The notes under the pieces: model-generated
The model's input: only the letters and a program-made list of their open reading frames with translations
Told to the model about the DNA's origin: nothing
The model's database searches: none
Made by a program: the position numbers and the translations under genes
Virus record (IMG/VR): IMGVR_UViG_2209111019_000001
Coordinates: 1 to 40,412 of that record
Origin: a virus
DNA length: 40,412 nt
Direction: 5' to 3' (one strand)
Shown here: positions 14,565 through 21,124 of the stretch, one piece after another
How the letters are laid out: every line of letters begins with the position of its first letter
How positions within the stretch are numbered: the stretch's first letter is position 1

Positions 14565-14812
14565 GGCTTCGCCCTTTCTCCCTGGTACGCCGCTGCGTCG
14601 CCGGGCCTGTTGTCCTGTAGCCACCTGTATGTGCGCAGCGAGAGCGAAGTCCATCCTGCCTTCGCCTGCGTGCGCGTGATCCCGCCAGCCGGACAGCGCG
14701 AGCCAAACGGCGGGGGCGTCTTGTGCTGGTACATCTGGGGGTCGTCACCGCGCCGAAACAGCCCCGTGTATCCCCCACAGCGCGGGCAAGTACCTCCGCG
14801 CGAAGCGCTCAC
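14561..14812 (-). CDS. small zinc-finger protein, 83 aa
   Basis: N-terminal CPRCGGYTGLFRRGDDP supplies one Cys pair and CPAGG a further Cys. The C-terminus, RTQAKAGWTSLSLRTYRWLQD, is helical and could be a helix-turn-helix-like DNA contact. GTG overlaps the preceding TGA, with GGGG upstream, and its own stop overlaps the lipoprotein ATG. Unknown function. Confidence 0.6.
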   Translation of the reverse strand: MSASRGGTCPRCGGYTGLFRRGDDPQMYQHKTPPPFGSRCPAGGITRTQAKAGWTSLSLRTYRWLQDNRPGDAAAYQGERAKP

Positions 14813-14997
14813 CTGAATCCCCTATCTGCCCAACGTTGAAGGCGGGGCAAGTCGTCTAGTGCTTCCGGCTGTGTGTCATAGGTGGCTAGGCTCACGTGCC
14901 CGCTGCCGTTCGGCCGCCACACGACCCAATGCGCGCCCAGCGAACTCTTACGCACATACCAGCGGCGAGCCAGCATCGGACTTCGGCGAAGCCTCAC
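14809..14997 (-). CDS. hypothetical protein, 62 aa
   Basis: GTG at 14997 overlaps the previous stop (GTGA), in keeping with the coupled style of this operon, though an ATG at residue 8 is possible. The core RWYVRKSSLGAHWVVWRPNG is beta-rich and resembles short actinobacterial proteins of unknown function. No catalytic residues are evident. Confidence 0.55.
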   Translation of the reverse strand: MRLRRSPMLARRWYVRKSSLGAHWVVWRPNGSGHVSLATYDTQPEALDDLPRLQRWADRGFR

Positions 14998-15533
14998 AGC
15001 GGGAGCGCCCCCTTGCTTCGCAGAAGCTTCCAAAGGTCGCCCGGTGTCACGTCGCCAGCCAGCCGGCCATCCGTGAACAGGTGGCTACCGCCCAGGAAGT
15101 GCGCGTAGTCGACCAGTTGCGAACAGATCATGTGGCCGGAGTCGGCAACGTAATCCCGGACGAACCGCGGACGGATGTGCGCAGCGGCAAGGCCGATCGA
15201 GAGATAGTCCGCGTAGCTATACGGCGTCCCGACCAGGCTCCGCGCAACGCTCGAAATCTTGATTCGCTGTGCGGCAGTCAGCGGAATGGCTTCGCTTGAC
15301 CAGATCACCGGCTCATTGGCGTCAGCGAGAGCAACCATTTCTGCCCCGCCCGGCATGGCTTGCACCACGTAGCCGGCGCCCACGTAGATCATCGCGTGCT
15401 GTACCGGGGCGCCGTCGCCTATCAGTGCTTGGCCGGCCGCTATCGCCTTGCCAGTCACCCCGCTGATGCGCGTTAGGGCGATATCGCCAGGAAGGGCATT
15501 CGCCTTCGCCAGTTGTGCGCGGTAGCTGATCAC
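14994..15533 (-). CDS. NlpC/P60-like (YiiX-type) hydrolase
   Basis: 179 residues with a permuted papain-like pattern: GDIALTRISG near the N-terminus, then HAMIYVGAGYVVQAMPGG with the candidate catalytic His, TPYSYADY, and MICSQLVDYAHFLGG with the candidate catalytic Cys. Families of this fold cut peptide or lipid amide bonds, often in peptidoglycan. There is no signal peptide, and the gene lies in the early region far from the lysis genes, so a cytoplasmic or early host-directed role is possible. GTG start with AAGGGGGATGC. Confidence 0.7.
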   Translation of the reverse strand: MISYRAQLAKANALPGDIALTRISGVTGKAIAAGQALIGDGAPVQHAMIYVGAGYVVQAMPGGAEMVALADANEPVIWSSEAIPLTAAQRIKISSVARSLVGTPYSYADYLSIGLAAAHIRPRFVRDYVADSGHMICSQLVDYAHFLGGSHLFTDGRLAGDVTPGDLWKLLRSKGALPL

Positions 15534-15546
15534 GCATCCCCCTTCA

Positions 15547-15939
15547 TTAGTGCGGGTAGTGGGGCATTAGTTCTGCGGCGGTAAGGTCAAGTCCGGGGAC
15601 ACCGGGCGCTGTCTCGTTACGAACAAGCACGCCGGGGCCGCCTAGCTCAAAAATCCAATCCATACAGCTTCCGCAGGGTGTGAACTTAGAACGCTCCGCA
15701 GCAATCACGATGGCGACAAGTCGCGCAGCACCCCCCGCCACTAGAGATGAGATCGCGTTAACCTCCGCGTGCACATCATGGGCGCGATAGCGGTGCTCTA
15801 TGTTGCACCCGACATAGGTGTTTCCGTCATCAGCCAGCGCCGCGCACCCGACAGCAGTCGGACCGTACAGTCTGGCCTTGCTGCGCGCGCCCCATGCAGC
15901 CTCACCAAGCCGCCCCATGTTCATGTCGTTAGACTTCAC
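15547..15939 (-). CDS. cytidine deaminase
   Basis: About 130 residues with the cytidine deaminase signature: GCAALADDGNTYVGCNIEH, then HAEVNAI (zinc His and catalytic Glu), and TPCGSCMDWIFE (two zinc Cys). It would convert (deoxy)cytidine to (deoxy)uridine for the nucleotide pool. GTG at 15939 overlaps the preceding stop (GTGA), so I prefer it over the upstream ATG at 15975. With the dNMP kinase gene it suggests the phage adjusts host nucleotide metabolism. Confidence 0.88.
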   Translation of the reverse strand: MKSNDMNMGRLGEAAWGARSKARLYGPTAVGCAALADDGNTYVGCNIEHRYRAHDVHAEVNAISSLVAGGAARLVAIVIAAERSKFTPCGSCMDWIFELGGPGVLVRNETAPGVPGLDLTAAELMPHYPH

Positions 15940-16121
15940 AGTCGTCGTACCTCGATTCCGCGCGTGATCGCGCATCCGATTGCGTCTACATAGCGCGGCC
16001 AGTCGCGACGCTGCGAAGCATCAGCGGCCAGCCAGAGAGTTTCACCCTGGCCCATCGCACGGATATCGCCCATTGCGGGTGCGCTGTCGCGCGAGATGAC
16101 TCGATCGCGCTTCGCGTCCAC
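15936..16121 (-). CDS. hypothetical protein, 61 aa
   Basis: GTG at 16121 has a strong GGAGGGGGAGAG site. The sequence contains ETLWLAADASQRRDWPRYVDAIG and ends RGIEVRRL. A similar GIEV ending occurs in the protein at 4191-4568. Unknown function. Palindrome copy 4 lies about 20 bp upstream of the start, so the deaminase operon may be repressor-controlled. Confidence 0.55.
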   Translation of the reverse strand: MDAKRDRVISRDSAPAMGDIRAMGQGETLWLAADASQRRDWPRYVDAIGCAITRGIEVRRL

Positions 16122-16143
16122 GTGCTCTCCCCCTCCGTTTGAG

Positions 16144-16159
16144 CGGAGAAATTTCTCCG
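16144..16159. promoter_or_regulatory. 16-bp palindrome operator, copy 4
   Basis: Perfect core between the terminator at 16175-16210 and the GTG at 16121. Flanks are TTTGAG and CACGTG. It stands directly before the operon encoding the deaminase and hydrolase. Confidence 0.7.
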
Positions 16160-16174
16160 CACGTGTGGAATAAG

Positions 16175-16210
16175 AAGGGGAGGCTCCGCCAGTTAGCGAA
16201 GCCCCCCTTT
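16175..16210 (-). terminator. imperfect hairpin terminator
   Basis: On the minus strand AAGGGGGGCTTCGC and GCGGAGCCTCCCCTT pair with one or two mismatches. It begins 3 bp beyond the stop at 16213 and ends in CTTCTTATT. Confidence 0.7.
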
Positions 16211-16212
16211 CA

Positions 16213-16482
16213 CTACGCCACCCCAGATCGGATCAGCCGCACATGTTCCGTGTAAATCCACTGCGCCCGGAGGCTGCGCCGTGCCGTAAACCCGGATTCC
16301 GACCCCGTAGGGCGGACTTTGAGCAACGGCACAACGCGCCTACCCTCGCGCCGTGTGGTGACTTCCAAAATGATGGCGTCCGTGACGCGGGTGCGGTTGC
16401 CCTGGCGCGTGGCGTAGTTGATCAGATCACCGGGCCGCAGTTCTTCGCCGGCATAGTCCGTAACTACGCCACGCTTGCCCAC
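16213..16482 (-). CDS. hypothetical protein, 89 aa
   Basis: Basic, beta-rich protein: EELRPGDLINYATRQGNRTRVTDAIILEV suggests a small SH3-like or KOW-like barrel. The GTG at 16482 lacks a strong ribosome site, and it lies 5 bp beyond the preceding stop, so it may be translated by coupling. Function unknown. It is last before a terminator in the operon that includes the RDF gene. Confidence 0.6.
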   Translation of the reverse strand: MGKRGVVTDYAGEELRPGDLINYATRQGNRTRVTDAIILEVTTRREGRRVVPLLKVRPTGSESGFTARRSLRAQWIYTEHVRLIRSGVA

Positions 16483-16487
16483 GGGGC

Positions 16488-16781
16488 TTACGCCAGATCG
16501 TCAGCGGCCACGGCCAGAAGCTCACGCTCCCAGTCAGCCAGGGGCTCATCCGCCGCAGGCTCCGGCTCCGGCTCCGGCTCCGCCTCGCTGTCCCACGTGG
16601 CGTAGACGAATTCGCCGTTCTTCGCCGAAGTGTCGACGGGAGAAACCAGGATGTCAGCGGGAGTGCCGCCGAACCTGTCCGCGAACACCTTGCGAGCCTT
16701 CGCGCGGCCGGTGGTGACGATCAGGGCCGACTCAACATCGCCGGCCGTCGCACCCTTGTTGTGCACGTTGTACATGGCCAT
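16488..16781 (-). CDS. hypothetical protein with acidic Glu-Pro repeat
   Basis: 97 residues; ATG at 16781 with AAGGAAACCCCC. The N-terminal part, including ALIVTTGRAKARKVFADRFGG, is mixed helix and strand. It is followed by a Glu-Pro repeat (EAEPEPEPEP) and an acidic helix. An acidic flexible tail may mimic DNA or bind a basic partner; that is speculation. No family recognised. Confidence 0.6.
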   Translation of the reverse strand: MAMYNVHNKGATAGDVESALIVTTGRAKARKVFADRFGGTPADILVSPVDTSAKNGEFVYATWDSEAEPEPEPEPAADEPLADWERELLAVAADDLA

Positions 16782-16810
16782 GGGGGTTTCCTTCTCTCTC
16801 CTGTTTTCCG

Positions 16811-16999
16811 TTAGGAAAACTCGGGATCGCCGATTTCCTCGGCAACGTTCTGGAAGCGGACTCGCCGCTGTCGTACGACGTGGGGCCGCTCTTCCGGGGT
16901 GAATTCCCAGAGCGGCCGCAACACGTCAGCATCGGGCAGTACAGCGATGTACACAGCGGGATCACGGAGCACGCTGCCCGGAACATACGTCGTGCCCAC
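16811..16999 (-). CDS. hypothetical protein, 62 aa
   Basis: GTG at 16999 with GGAGTAACCAA upstream. The short sequence reads like a beta protein (TYVPGSVLRDPAVYIAVLPDAD) followed by an acidic tail. It follows the RDF-like gene by 4 bp, so it is co-translated. No motif for function. Confidence 0.55.
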   Translation of the reverse strand: MGTTYVPGSVLRDPAVYIAVLPDADVLRPLWEFTPEERPHVVRQRRVRFQNVAEEIGDPEFS

Positions 17000-17003
17000 T
17001 TGG

Positions 17004-17738
17004 TTACTCCGCTACTGCGTCGTTGTACGACCGGATGCGCTTGAGCTCCGGGTAGTTGTACTGAACCAGCGTGCCGGCCAGCTTCCCCTTCTTGATCGTG
17101 AATTCCACGGGAACGATGGTCAGTTCGGCCAGGGCTTCGCCGCCGATGTCCGACAGATCTTCCTCGAACTGGTGGAAGATCTCCGCGGTGTTCCATGAGG
17201 CGGTCTGGATCTTGAACTCACCAAGCTCGGGGTCATCGGCGAGCCGGAACGTGAAGGTGATGGAAGGCTTGGGCCCGTCCTCATCCTTCGCAGCCTGCTT
17301 GCGCTCCGCGAAGCTCGCAGGGCAGCCGCACAGCGTGCCGATCTTGTCGTCGTCCGACGGGTGGGAGAGGAAAAACTCTCCGTCGCAGTGGTGCTTGAGC
17401 TTGCCGTTGACCCACTGCTTGCCGTCCATGTAGATGGACTTCGGGCCGGCGAGGATGATCGGCACGCTCTTGCGGTCCGTGAAAACGTCGATGTGCTGCT
17501 CTGACGCGCTCTCCTCGTTGTCCACAATGGACCCGTTGAAGAGCTGAGCAACAGCAGCGGCCACAGCGGGGTCACCGGTCGCCACGCGCCACTCCTGCAA
17601 GGACTCAGGAATCATGCGCTTGGACTTCTCATCGAACACCTGACGGCCGGCGGAGAACTTGCCCACCGTGTCGTCCGAGTACTCGGAGCGCCGGTCCTTC
17701 TTCGCGTCGGGGTCAGTCTCAAAAATCTTGAAAGCCAC
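17004..17738 (-). CDS. recombination directionality factor (phiC31 gp3-like)
   Basis: A 244-residue protein matching what I remember of phiC31 gp3 in length and pattern: FETDPDAK, SEYSDDTVGKF, PESLQEWRVATGDP near the N-terminus, a CGCP motif in the middle, then FRLADDPELGEFK and a C-terminal half with VEFTIKKGKL. In phiC31 this factor binds integrase and switches it to attL x attR excision. GTG at 17738 with GGAGAGAAC is chosen; an ATG at 17768 adds ten residues with no better site. It lies about 13.5 kb from int, as an early gene, downstream of motif copy D and a strong hairpin, so excision would follow lytic induction. Confidence 0.75.
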   Translation of the reverse strand: MAFKIFETDPDAKKDRRSEYSDDTVGKFSAGRQVFDEKSKRMIPESLQEWRVATGDPAVAAAVAQLFNGSIVDNEESASEQHIDVFTDRKSVPIILAGPKSIYMDGKQWVNGKLKHHCDGEFFLSHPSDDDKIGTLCGCPASFAERKQAAKDEDGPKPSITFTFRLADDPELGEFKIQTASWNTAEIFHQFEEDLSDIGGEALAELTIVPVEFTIKKGKLAGTLVQYNYPELKRIRSYNDAVAE

Positions 17739-17774
17739 GTTGTTCTCTCCGCTTCGCGTCGCAGACATGGGAAA

Positions 17775-17809
17775 GGGGCCGAACGGGTTACCTCGCGCCG
17801 TTCGGCCCC
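17775..17809. terminator. strong hairpin before RDF gene
   Basis: Perfect 12-bp arms (GGGGCCGAACGG and complement) with an 11-nt loop; the minus reading ends CCCCTTTCCC. It stands between motif copy D and the RDF start, so it either ends the upstream operon or attenuates RDF transcription. Confidence 0.75.
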
Positions 17810-17831
17810 TCTGTGTTTCGCTGTCAGTAGT

Positions 17832-17853
17832 CCTTGCGTCCAGACCTATTCAG
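17832..17853 (-). promoter_or_regulatory. CTGAATAGG motif, copy D (before RDF gene)
   Basis: Minus reading CTGAATAGGTCTGGACGCAA then GG, identical to copy C over 22 bp. The TGA stop of a 26-residue gene is inside the motif. About 94 bp before the RDF start. Confidence 0.65.
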
Positions 17854-17930
17854 TGCGGCTGCGGACACTGACCCCGCATGCAGCCGTGCGTGTAGCAGTA
17901 ATCCGGGCTTCGCTCATCCGTCTCACTCAT
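17850..17930 (-). CDS. 26-aa zinc-site micro-protein
   Basis: ATG at 17930 overlaps the previous stop (ATGA) and has AAGGCGAAGCC upstream. The product has CYTHGCMRGQC, a compact set of three Cys and one His that could hold a zinc ion. Its TGA stop lies in motif copy D. It is short, but the coupled start and motif support it. Confidence 0.5.
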   Translation of the reverse strand: MSETDERSPDYCYTHGCMRGQCPQPH

Positions 17931-18151
17931 GGCTTCGCCTTCCACGTGCACTCAGGCAGCGGGACGGCTGTGTATTCCAGCTCTTCCACGCTGATTGACT
18001 TTGTGCGACCGGCCCATCCGCGGCGACCCTTGTACCCCGCAACGCTGCGCCGCATGGTGGTTTCGCCCTGAACTAGATGTGTCTCTGTGCTGCTCCCGCC
18101 GTACCGGGGCACGCTCTCTACCGTGATGCGGAACATGCGGGCATCGCTCAT
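17927..18151 (-). CDS. hypothetical protein, 74 aa
   Basis: ATG at 18151 overlaps the ligase stop (ATGA), with GGAGGTGGCTACGCC upstream. Basic protein with a beta start (RMFRITVESVPRYGG), an Arg/Lys-rich middle (MRRSVAGYKGRRGW) and an acidic strand near the end. It may bind nucleic acid. Coupling to the RNA ligase gene suggests the two are needed together. Confidence 0.55.
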   Translation of the reverse strand: MSDARMFRITVESVPRYGGSSTETHLVQGETTMRRSVAGYKGRRGWAGRTKSISVEELEYTAVPLPECTWKAKP

Positions 18152-19008
18152 GGCGTAGCCACCTCCCACTTTCCGGCGTCGTTGGCGTCAAGCGTTGCCT
18201 TGAAAACCTTGCGCGAGGCGTGATGGAACACGCACACGCCTTCGGGGTTGGTGAAGCCCGGGGCTGCCACGGAGCCGTACGCGGCCAGCGAGCGAAGGCA
18301 TTCGTCCACCTTCGCCGTATCGAACGGACCCCGGTAGAGAACGGGCACAGCGTCAACGGGCACGCCGCCAACGCACTGGGCTATGCCGGCACCCTTGTCG
18401 GTGTTGAACAGCGAGAAACGCCGATCACCGTTCGCGTAGCCGTATCGGCGCTGAATGCCGCTGCCCCACCATTCGCCGTAGTGGATGCCGGGGCCAAGCA
18501 GGCTCGCAAGCTCGCTCGCGTTGTCCCACACCCAACGGGCAAAGCCGTAGTTGTCGGCATGCGGCGTAACGATGCGCTTACGCGACTGAGCGAACACAGC
18601 GAGCCGCGTACCGTCCGCAGCGAACGCAACCGGCACGGGATCATTGATTACCGCGCCAGCGGGAATCGGCCGGATCGCGATAGCCGCATTGGTGCCGTCG
18701 ATTTTCTCCGTGACTGTGATGTCTCGGAACAGGCGCGGCGTCTTGGGCCACTCCTCGAAGCTGTGTAGCGGCGTCTGCGGGGCTGGCGCAAGTGCGGCGG
18801 CAGTATCCCGCCAGGACGTGTCCGCAGTCTCTACAGCGCCCGTCCAGCCGTCCCGCTGGCCCCATGGGGAGCCAGTCTCGCGGTTGACAGCGGCAGTGGC
18901 CGGCCCCCGGTGATAGTACGGACCGACCACATGTGAGACGGAGCCATCAGCGTTGCGGATCACAGCGCGAAAGACTGCGTCCGTCTCATACCCCATTGCG
19001 CGCGACAC
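18148..19008 (-). CDS. RNA ligase (Rnl2-like) with N-terminal extension
   Basis: 286 residues. The nucleotidyltransferase core begins near residue 90: motif I TEKIDGTNAAI holds the Lys that would be adenylylated, AQSRKR lies in the next conserved block, HYGEWWG fits motif III, NPEGVCVFH motif IV and RKVFKATLD motif V. Such enzymes seal RNA nicks and are used by phages such as T4 to repair tRNAs cut by host defences. The first 90 residues form a separate unrecognised domain with GPYYHRGPATAAVNRETG. GTG at 19008 with GGAGGTGCCTGCCA. The phage also encodes several tRNAs. No kinase-phosphatase partner was seen. Confidence 0.8.
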   Translation of the reverse strand: MSRAMGYETDAVFRAVIRNADGSVSHVVGPYYHRGPATAAVNRETGSPWGQRDGWTGAVETADTSWRDTAAALAPAPQTPLHSFEEWPKTPRLFRDITVTEKIDGTNAAIAIRPIPAGAVINDPVPVAFAADGTRLAVFAQSRKRIVTPHADNYGFARWVWDNASELASLLGPGIHYGEWWGSGIQRRYGYANGDRRFSLFNTDKGAGIAQCVGGVPVDAVPVLYRGPFDTAKVDECLRSLAAYGSVAAPGFTNPEGVCVFHHASRKVFKATLDANDAGKWEVATP

Positions 19009-19207
19009 TGGCAGGCACCTCCGTCAGCGGGCCGAAGCCTTCGGCGACCACAGCGACCCAGCTAGGTCGCAGCAGAAACACAGACGCCGGGATTCCGTCC
19101 GGGACGGATGTTGGGTCGTCGCGAACCAGCGTCCAGAGATCTCCGTCAGCATCGCGATAGACGACACCTTCGCGGTAGGTGACCCCATCGTGCGTGGCAG
19201 TCATCAT
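18986..19207 (-). CDS. hypothetical protein, 73 aa (GPLTEV family)
   Basis: ATG overlaps the preceding stop (ATGA), with GGAGGTAGCTGACGC. It has a DADGDLWTLV strand pair and ends EGFGPLTEVPAS. The preceding gene product has DRDGRVWRPTG and GHGPLTEV, so the two share a repeated beta module, probably by duplication. Function unknown. Confidence 0.65.
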   Translation of the reverse strand: MMTATHDGVTYREGVVYRDADGDLWTLVRDDPTSVPDGIPASVFLLRPSWVAVVAEGFGPLTEVPASVARNGV

Positions 19208-19728
19208 GCGTCAGCTACCTCCGTCAGCGGTCCGTGGCCACCGGCCAGAATCATGTCCCGGGTGGACCGGTTGTTGGGGTTGCCGAGATAGGTGTAATAC
19301 GGCTCGCCAGCGTCGTTGCTGCGTCCCGTAGGGCGCCACACCCTCCCGTCTCGATCGCGCAGTGTCGGGGGCTTCGCCGTCTCGTCGCTGACGCGCTCCC
19401 ACTGCTTCGTCTCGCTGGTGTTTGCGTACGCGTCTTCGACCTTGCCGCGGATGAAGTACGCCAGGAACACCCTGCCGTCCGGATAGATGGCCATCACGGT
19501 ATAGACGATCCTGTCTGGGGTTCCGCCGCGCATTGCGATGCGGTCGCCGACCTTGAACGGCCATGGCTCCACGTAGGCGCTCACAGCGGACGGTGGCGCG
19601 TGATACGCGTCCAGCTTCCCGGACCGGTAGTAGACGCGCCCGTCAAGCTCAGCGAGGAAGTAGCGCGGCCGGCCGTCAGCGTTGATGCCCGCAACCTCGA
19701 TCCGGTCACCCGTCTTGAACTCAGGCAT
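19204..19728 (-). CDS. hypothetical beta-rich protein, 174 aa
   Basis: ATG at 19728 with GGAGGTGAAGCCGA. It has two similar units: KTGDRIEVAGINADGRPRYF with GRVYYRSG, and KVGDRIAMRGG with YPDGRVFLAYF. A C-terminal module, RDGRVWRPTG...GHGPLTEV, is shared with the next gene. This suggests tandem small barrels. No enzymatic motif. Its start overlaps the previous gene by 8 bp. Confidence 0.65.
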   Translation of the reverse strand: MPEFKTGDRIEVAGINADGRPRYFLAELDGRVYYRSGKLDAYHAPPSAVSAYVEPWPFKVGDRIAMRGGTPDRIVYTVMAIYPDGRVFLAYFIRGKVEDAYANTSETKQWERVSDETAKPPTLRDRDGRVWRPTGRSNDAGEPYYTYLGNPNNRSTRDMILAGGHGPLTEVADA

Positions 19729-19888
19729 TCGGCTTCACCTCCGCGGGAGTAGTGGTCGAGTAACGCAGGATCGCGCCGCGCACGTGAACTTCGCCGGTGA
19801 AGCCCTTGCGGAATCGCGGGAGCTGGTCGGCCGGCCCGTTGTGCACATGCCGCGTGGCTGCCGCCGTAAGGCCCTTGGGAAGGAACAT
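19721..19888 (-). CDS. hypothetical protein, 55 aa
   Basis: ATG at 19888 (MFLPKGLTAAATRHVHNG) overlaps the TGA of the membrane peptide gene by one base (TGATG), with AGGCAGG upstream. The longer open frame to 19978 is rejected because it would cover that gene. Basic and His-containing; no family recognised. Confidence 0.55.
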   Translation of the reverse strand: MFLPKGLTAAATRHVHNGPADQLPRFRKGFTGEVHVRGAILRYSTTTPAEVKPNA

Positions 19889-20028
19889 CACTTGCCTGCC
19901 TCTCGGAACATTGCGAGTACCTGTCGAAGTTCGGCGACGCTGCCGCCAAACAGGATGTAGAACAGCAGCCATGCCCACCCGACAACGTCAGCGGCGAGCA
20001 CCACAAGAATCCAGATCTGCCAGCTCAC
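19888..20028 (-). CDS. 46-aa membrane peptide
   Basis: The GTG at 20028 follows the nuclease stop directly (TGA GTG), with AGGGG upstream. The product starts VSWQIWILVVLAADVVGWAW, has a hydrophobic stretch of about 26 residues and ends with a charged amphipathic tail (VAELRQVLAMFREAGK). One membrane span with a cytoplasmic tail is likely. Coupling on both sides supports it being real. Confidence 0.6.
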   Translation of the reverse strand: MSWQIWILVVLAADVVGWAWLLFYILFGGSVAELRQVLAMFREAGK

Positions 20029-20871
20029 TCACTTGCCCCTTCGCTGTGTTCCGGTGATGACCTTGCGTGCGCTGCCGGCAACGGGCTTGCCCAGTGCTTC
20101 GCGCATTTCTTCGCGCTCCCAGCGGTAGATCCGCAGCAGCGCCAGGAAGACGTCAAACGTCGCGTCGTCGACAACAGCGGGAATGAGTGACCACTGTTCC
20201 GGCGTGATGTGCAGCACGAATCCGCGGTCGATTTTCGGCATCGGACTTCGCGTGCCGTCAGCGTGGCGAATGTAGTCCGCCCGGCTGTACGCGGTGAGCT
20301 GTAGCGACACCTCCGCGTGCGGATCCTTTGACGTCTTCCAGTCGTCCATGGTGAGAACTGGCGTCGAGGTGCTTCGCCGCATCGGATCCGGCTCGCCATT
20401 CTCATCAAGCCAGATGCGCAGGATTGCGTCAAAACTGCCCGCGTAGCCGTGCGTGTCGGACCATGCGACGTCTTCGGCGTGAACTAGCTCCGGGTTACAC
20501 ACGCGCATGAAGTCGGCGAACTGCCGGCGGTACTTGACCATGTCCGCTGTGATCCGCTTGACTTCCTCGCCGCGAATCATCCGCTCGAACATGTCGTGTG
20601 CGTCGCTGCCGATCTTGCTACGTGCGTCGGTATAGCGAGGCGCCGCGCCAGCCAGATACCTGATCGCGCCCTCGCGATCGTTCTCCGCCATCCGCTGAAT
20701 GAACTCCAGCGAGTCGACAGCGAGGGAGGCAGCTTCCCGGGCGTACCAATACCGGAGAAACGCCTTGTCCTTCATGTCAATCACGGTTGTTACGCCGGGG
20801 CGCCTGTCCGTCGGATTTTCGCTGTCGAAGTACTGACGGCGTCCCCCCGTTTCCTCCGTGTGTACTGCCAT
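20029..20871 (-). CDS. RecB/Cas4-like PD-(D/E)XK nuclease
   Basis: 280 residues. The nuclease motif set is present in order: helix with KIGSDAHDMFE, then GYAGSFDAIL (metal Asp), TMDDWKTSK (D-x-K core) and SLQLTAYSRA (QxxxY). This is the pattern of RecB and Cas4-type exonucleases, used by phages in recombination or in degrading host DNA. ATG at 20871 with GGAGCACCTACGG. It lies first in an operon, directly below motif copy F and copy 2 of the 102-bp element. No single-strand annealing protein was recognised nearby. Confidence 0.82.
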   Translation of the reverse strand: MAVHTEETGGRRQYFDSENPTDRRPGVTTVIDMKDKAFLRYWYAREAASLAVDSLEFIQRMAENDREGAIRYLAGAAPRYTDARSKIGSDAHDMFERMIRGEEVKRITADMVKYRRQFADFMRVCNPELVHAEDVAWSDTHGYAGSFDAILRIWLDENGEPDPMRRSTSTPVLTMDDWKTSKDPHAEVSLQLTAYSRADYIRHADGTRSPMPKIDRGFVLHITPEQWSLIPAVVDDATFDVFLALLRIYRWEREEMREALGKPVAGSARKVITGTQRRGK

Positions 20872-20897
20872 CCGTAGGTGCTCCTGTCTCTCACCTA

Positions 20898-20920
20898 CCT
20901 ATGCGCGCAGAGCTATGCAG
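20898..20920 (-). promoter_or_regulatory. CTGAATAGG motif, degenerate copy F
   Basis: Minus reading CTGCATAGCTCTGCGCGCAT then AGG keeps most positions of the consensus (CTG, ATAG, TCTG, CGCA, AGG) at the same spacing. It lies between the 102-bp element and the nuclease gene, the same order as copy A. Confidence 0.4.
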
Positions 20921-20938
20921 CGGGCCGGAGCCGGAGCC

Positions 20939-21040
20939 GATGACGTATGACGTGTTGGACACCCGATCCGGGTTACTCCTACAGAACTTATTTTGTATAG
21001 GTGGATCGGAAGTACTGTCTAAAACGTCATACGTCATCAC
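20939..21040 (-). repeat. 102-bp dyad promoter element, copy 2
   Basis: Matches 1715-1816 at all but one of 102 positions; here the terminal arms are perfect 14-bp inverted repeats, GATGACGTATGACG (20939-20952) and CGTCATACGTCATC (21025-21038). TAGACA (21016-21021) and TATACA (20994-20999), 16 bp apart on the minus strand, form a promoter toward the nuclease operon. It lies just beyond the terminator of the 412-residue gene. Confidence 0.65.
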
Positions 21041-21066
21041 CCCTCGCCGCTGCCCGGGCACACAAA

Positions 21067-21105
21067 AGCGCCCCCACACGGACATTGCATCCGAATGGGG
21101 GCGCT
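21067..21105 (-). terminator. rho-independent terminator
   Basis: Perfect 10-bp arms AGCGCCCCCA/TGGGGGCGCT, 19-nt loop, then TTTTGTG in minus reading. It ends the 412-residue gene. Confidence 0.85.
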
Positions 21106-21124
21106 ACGCTACGCAGCTACACGG

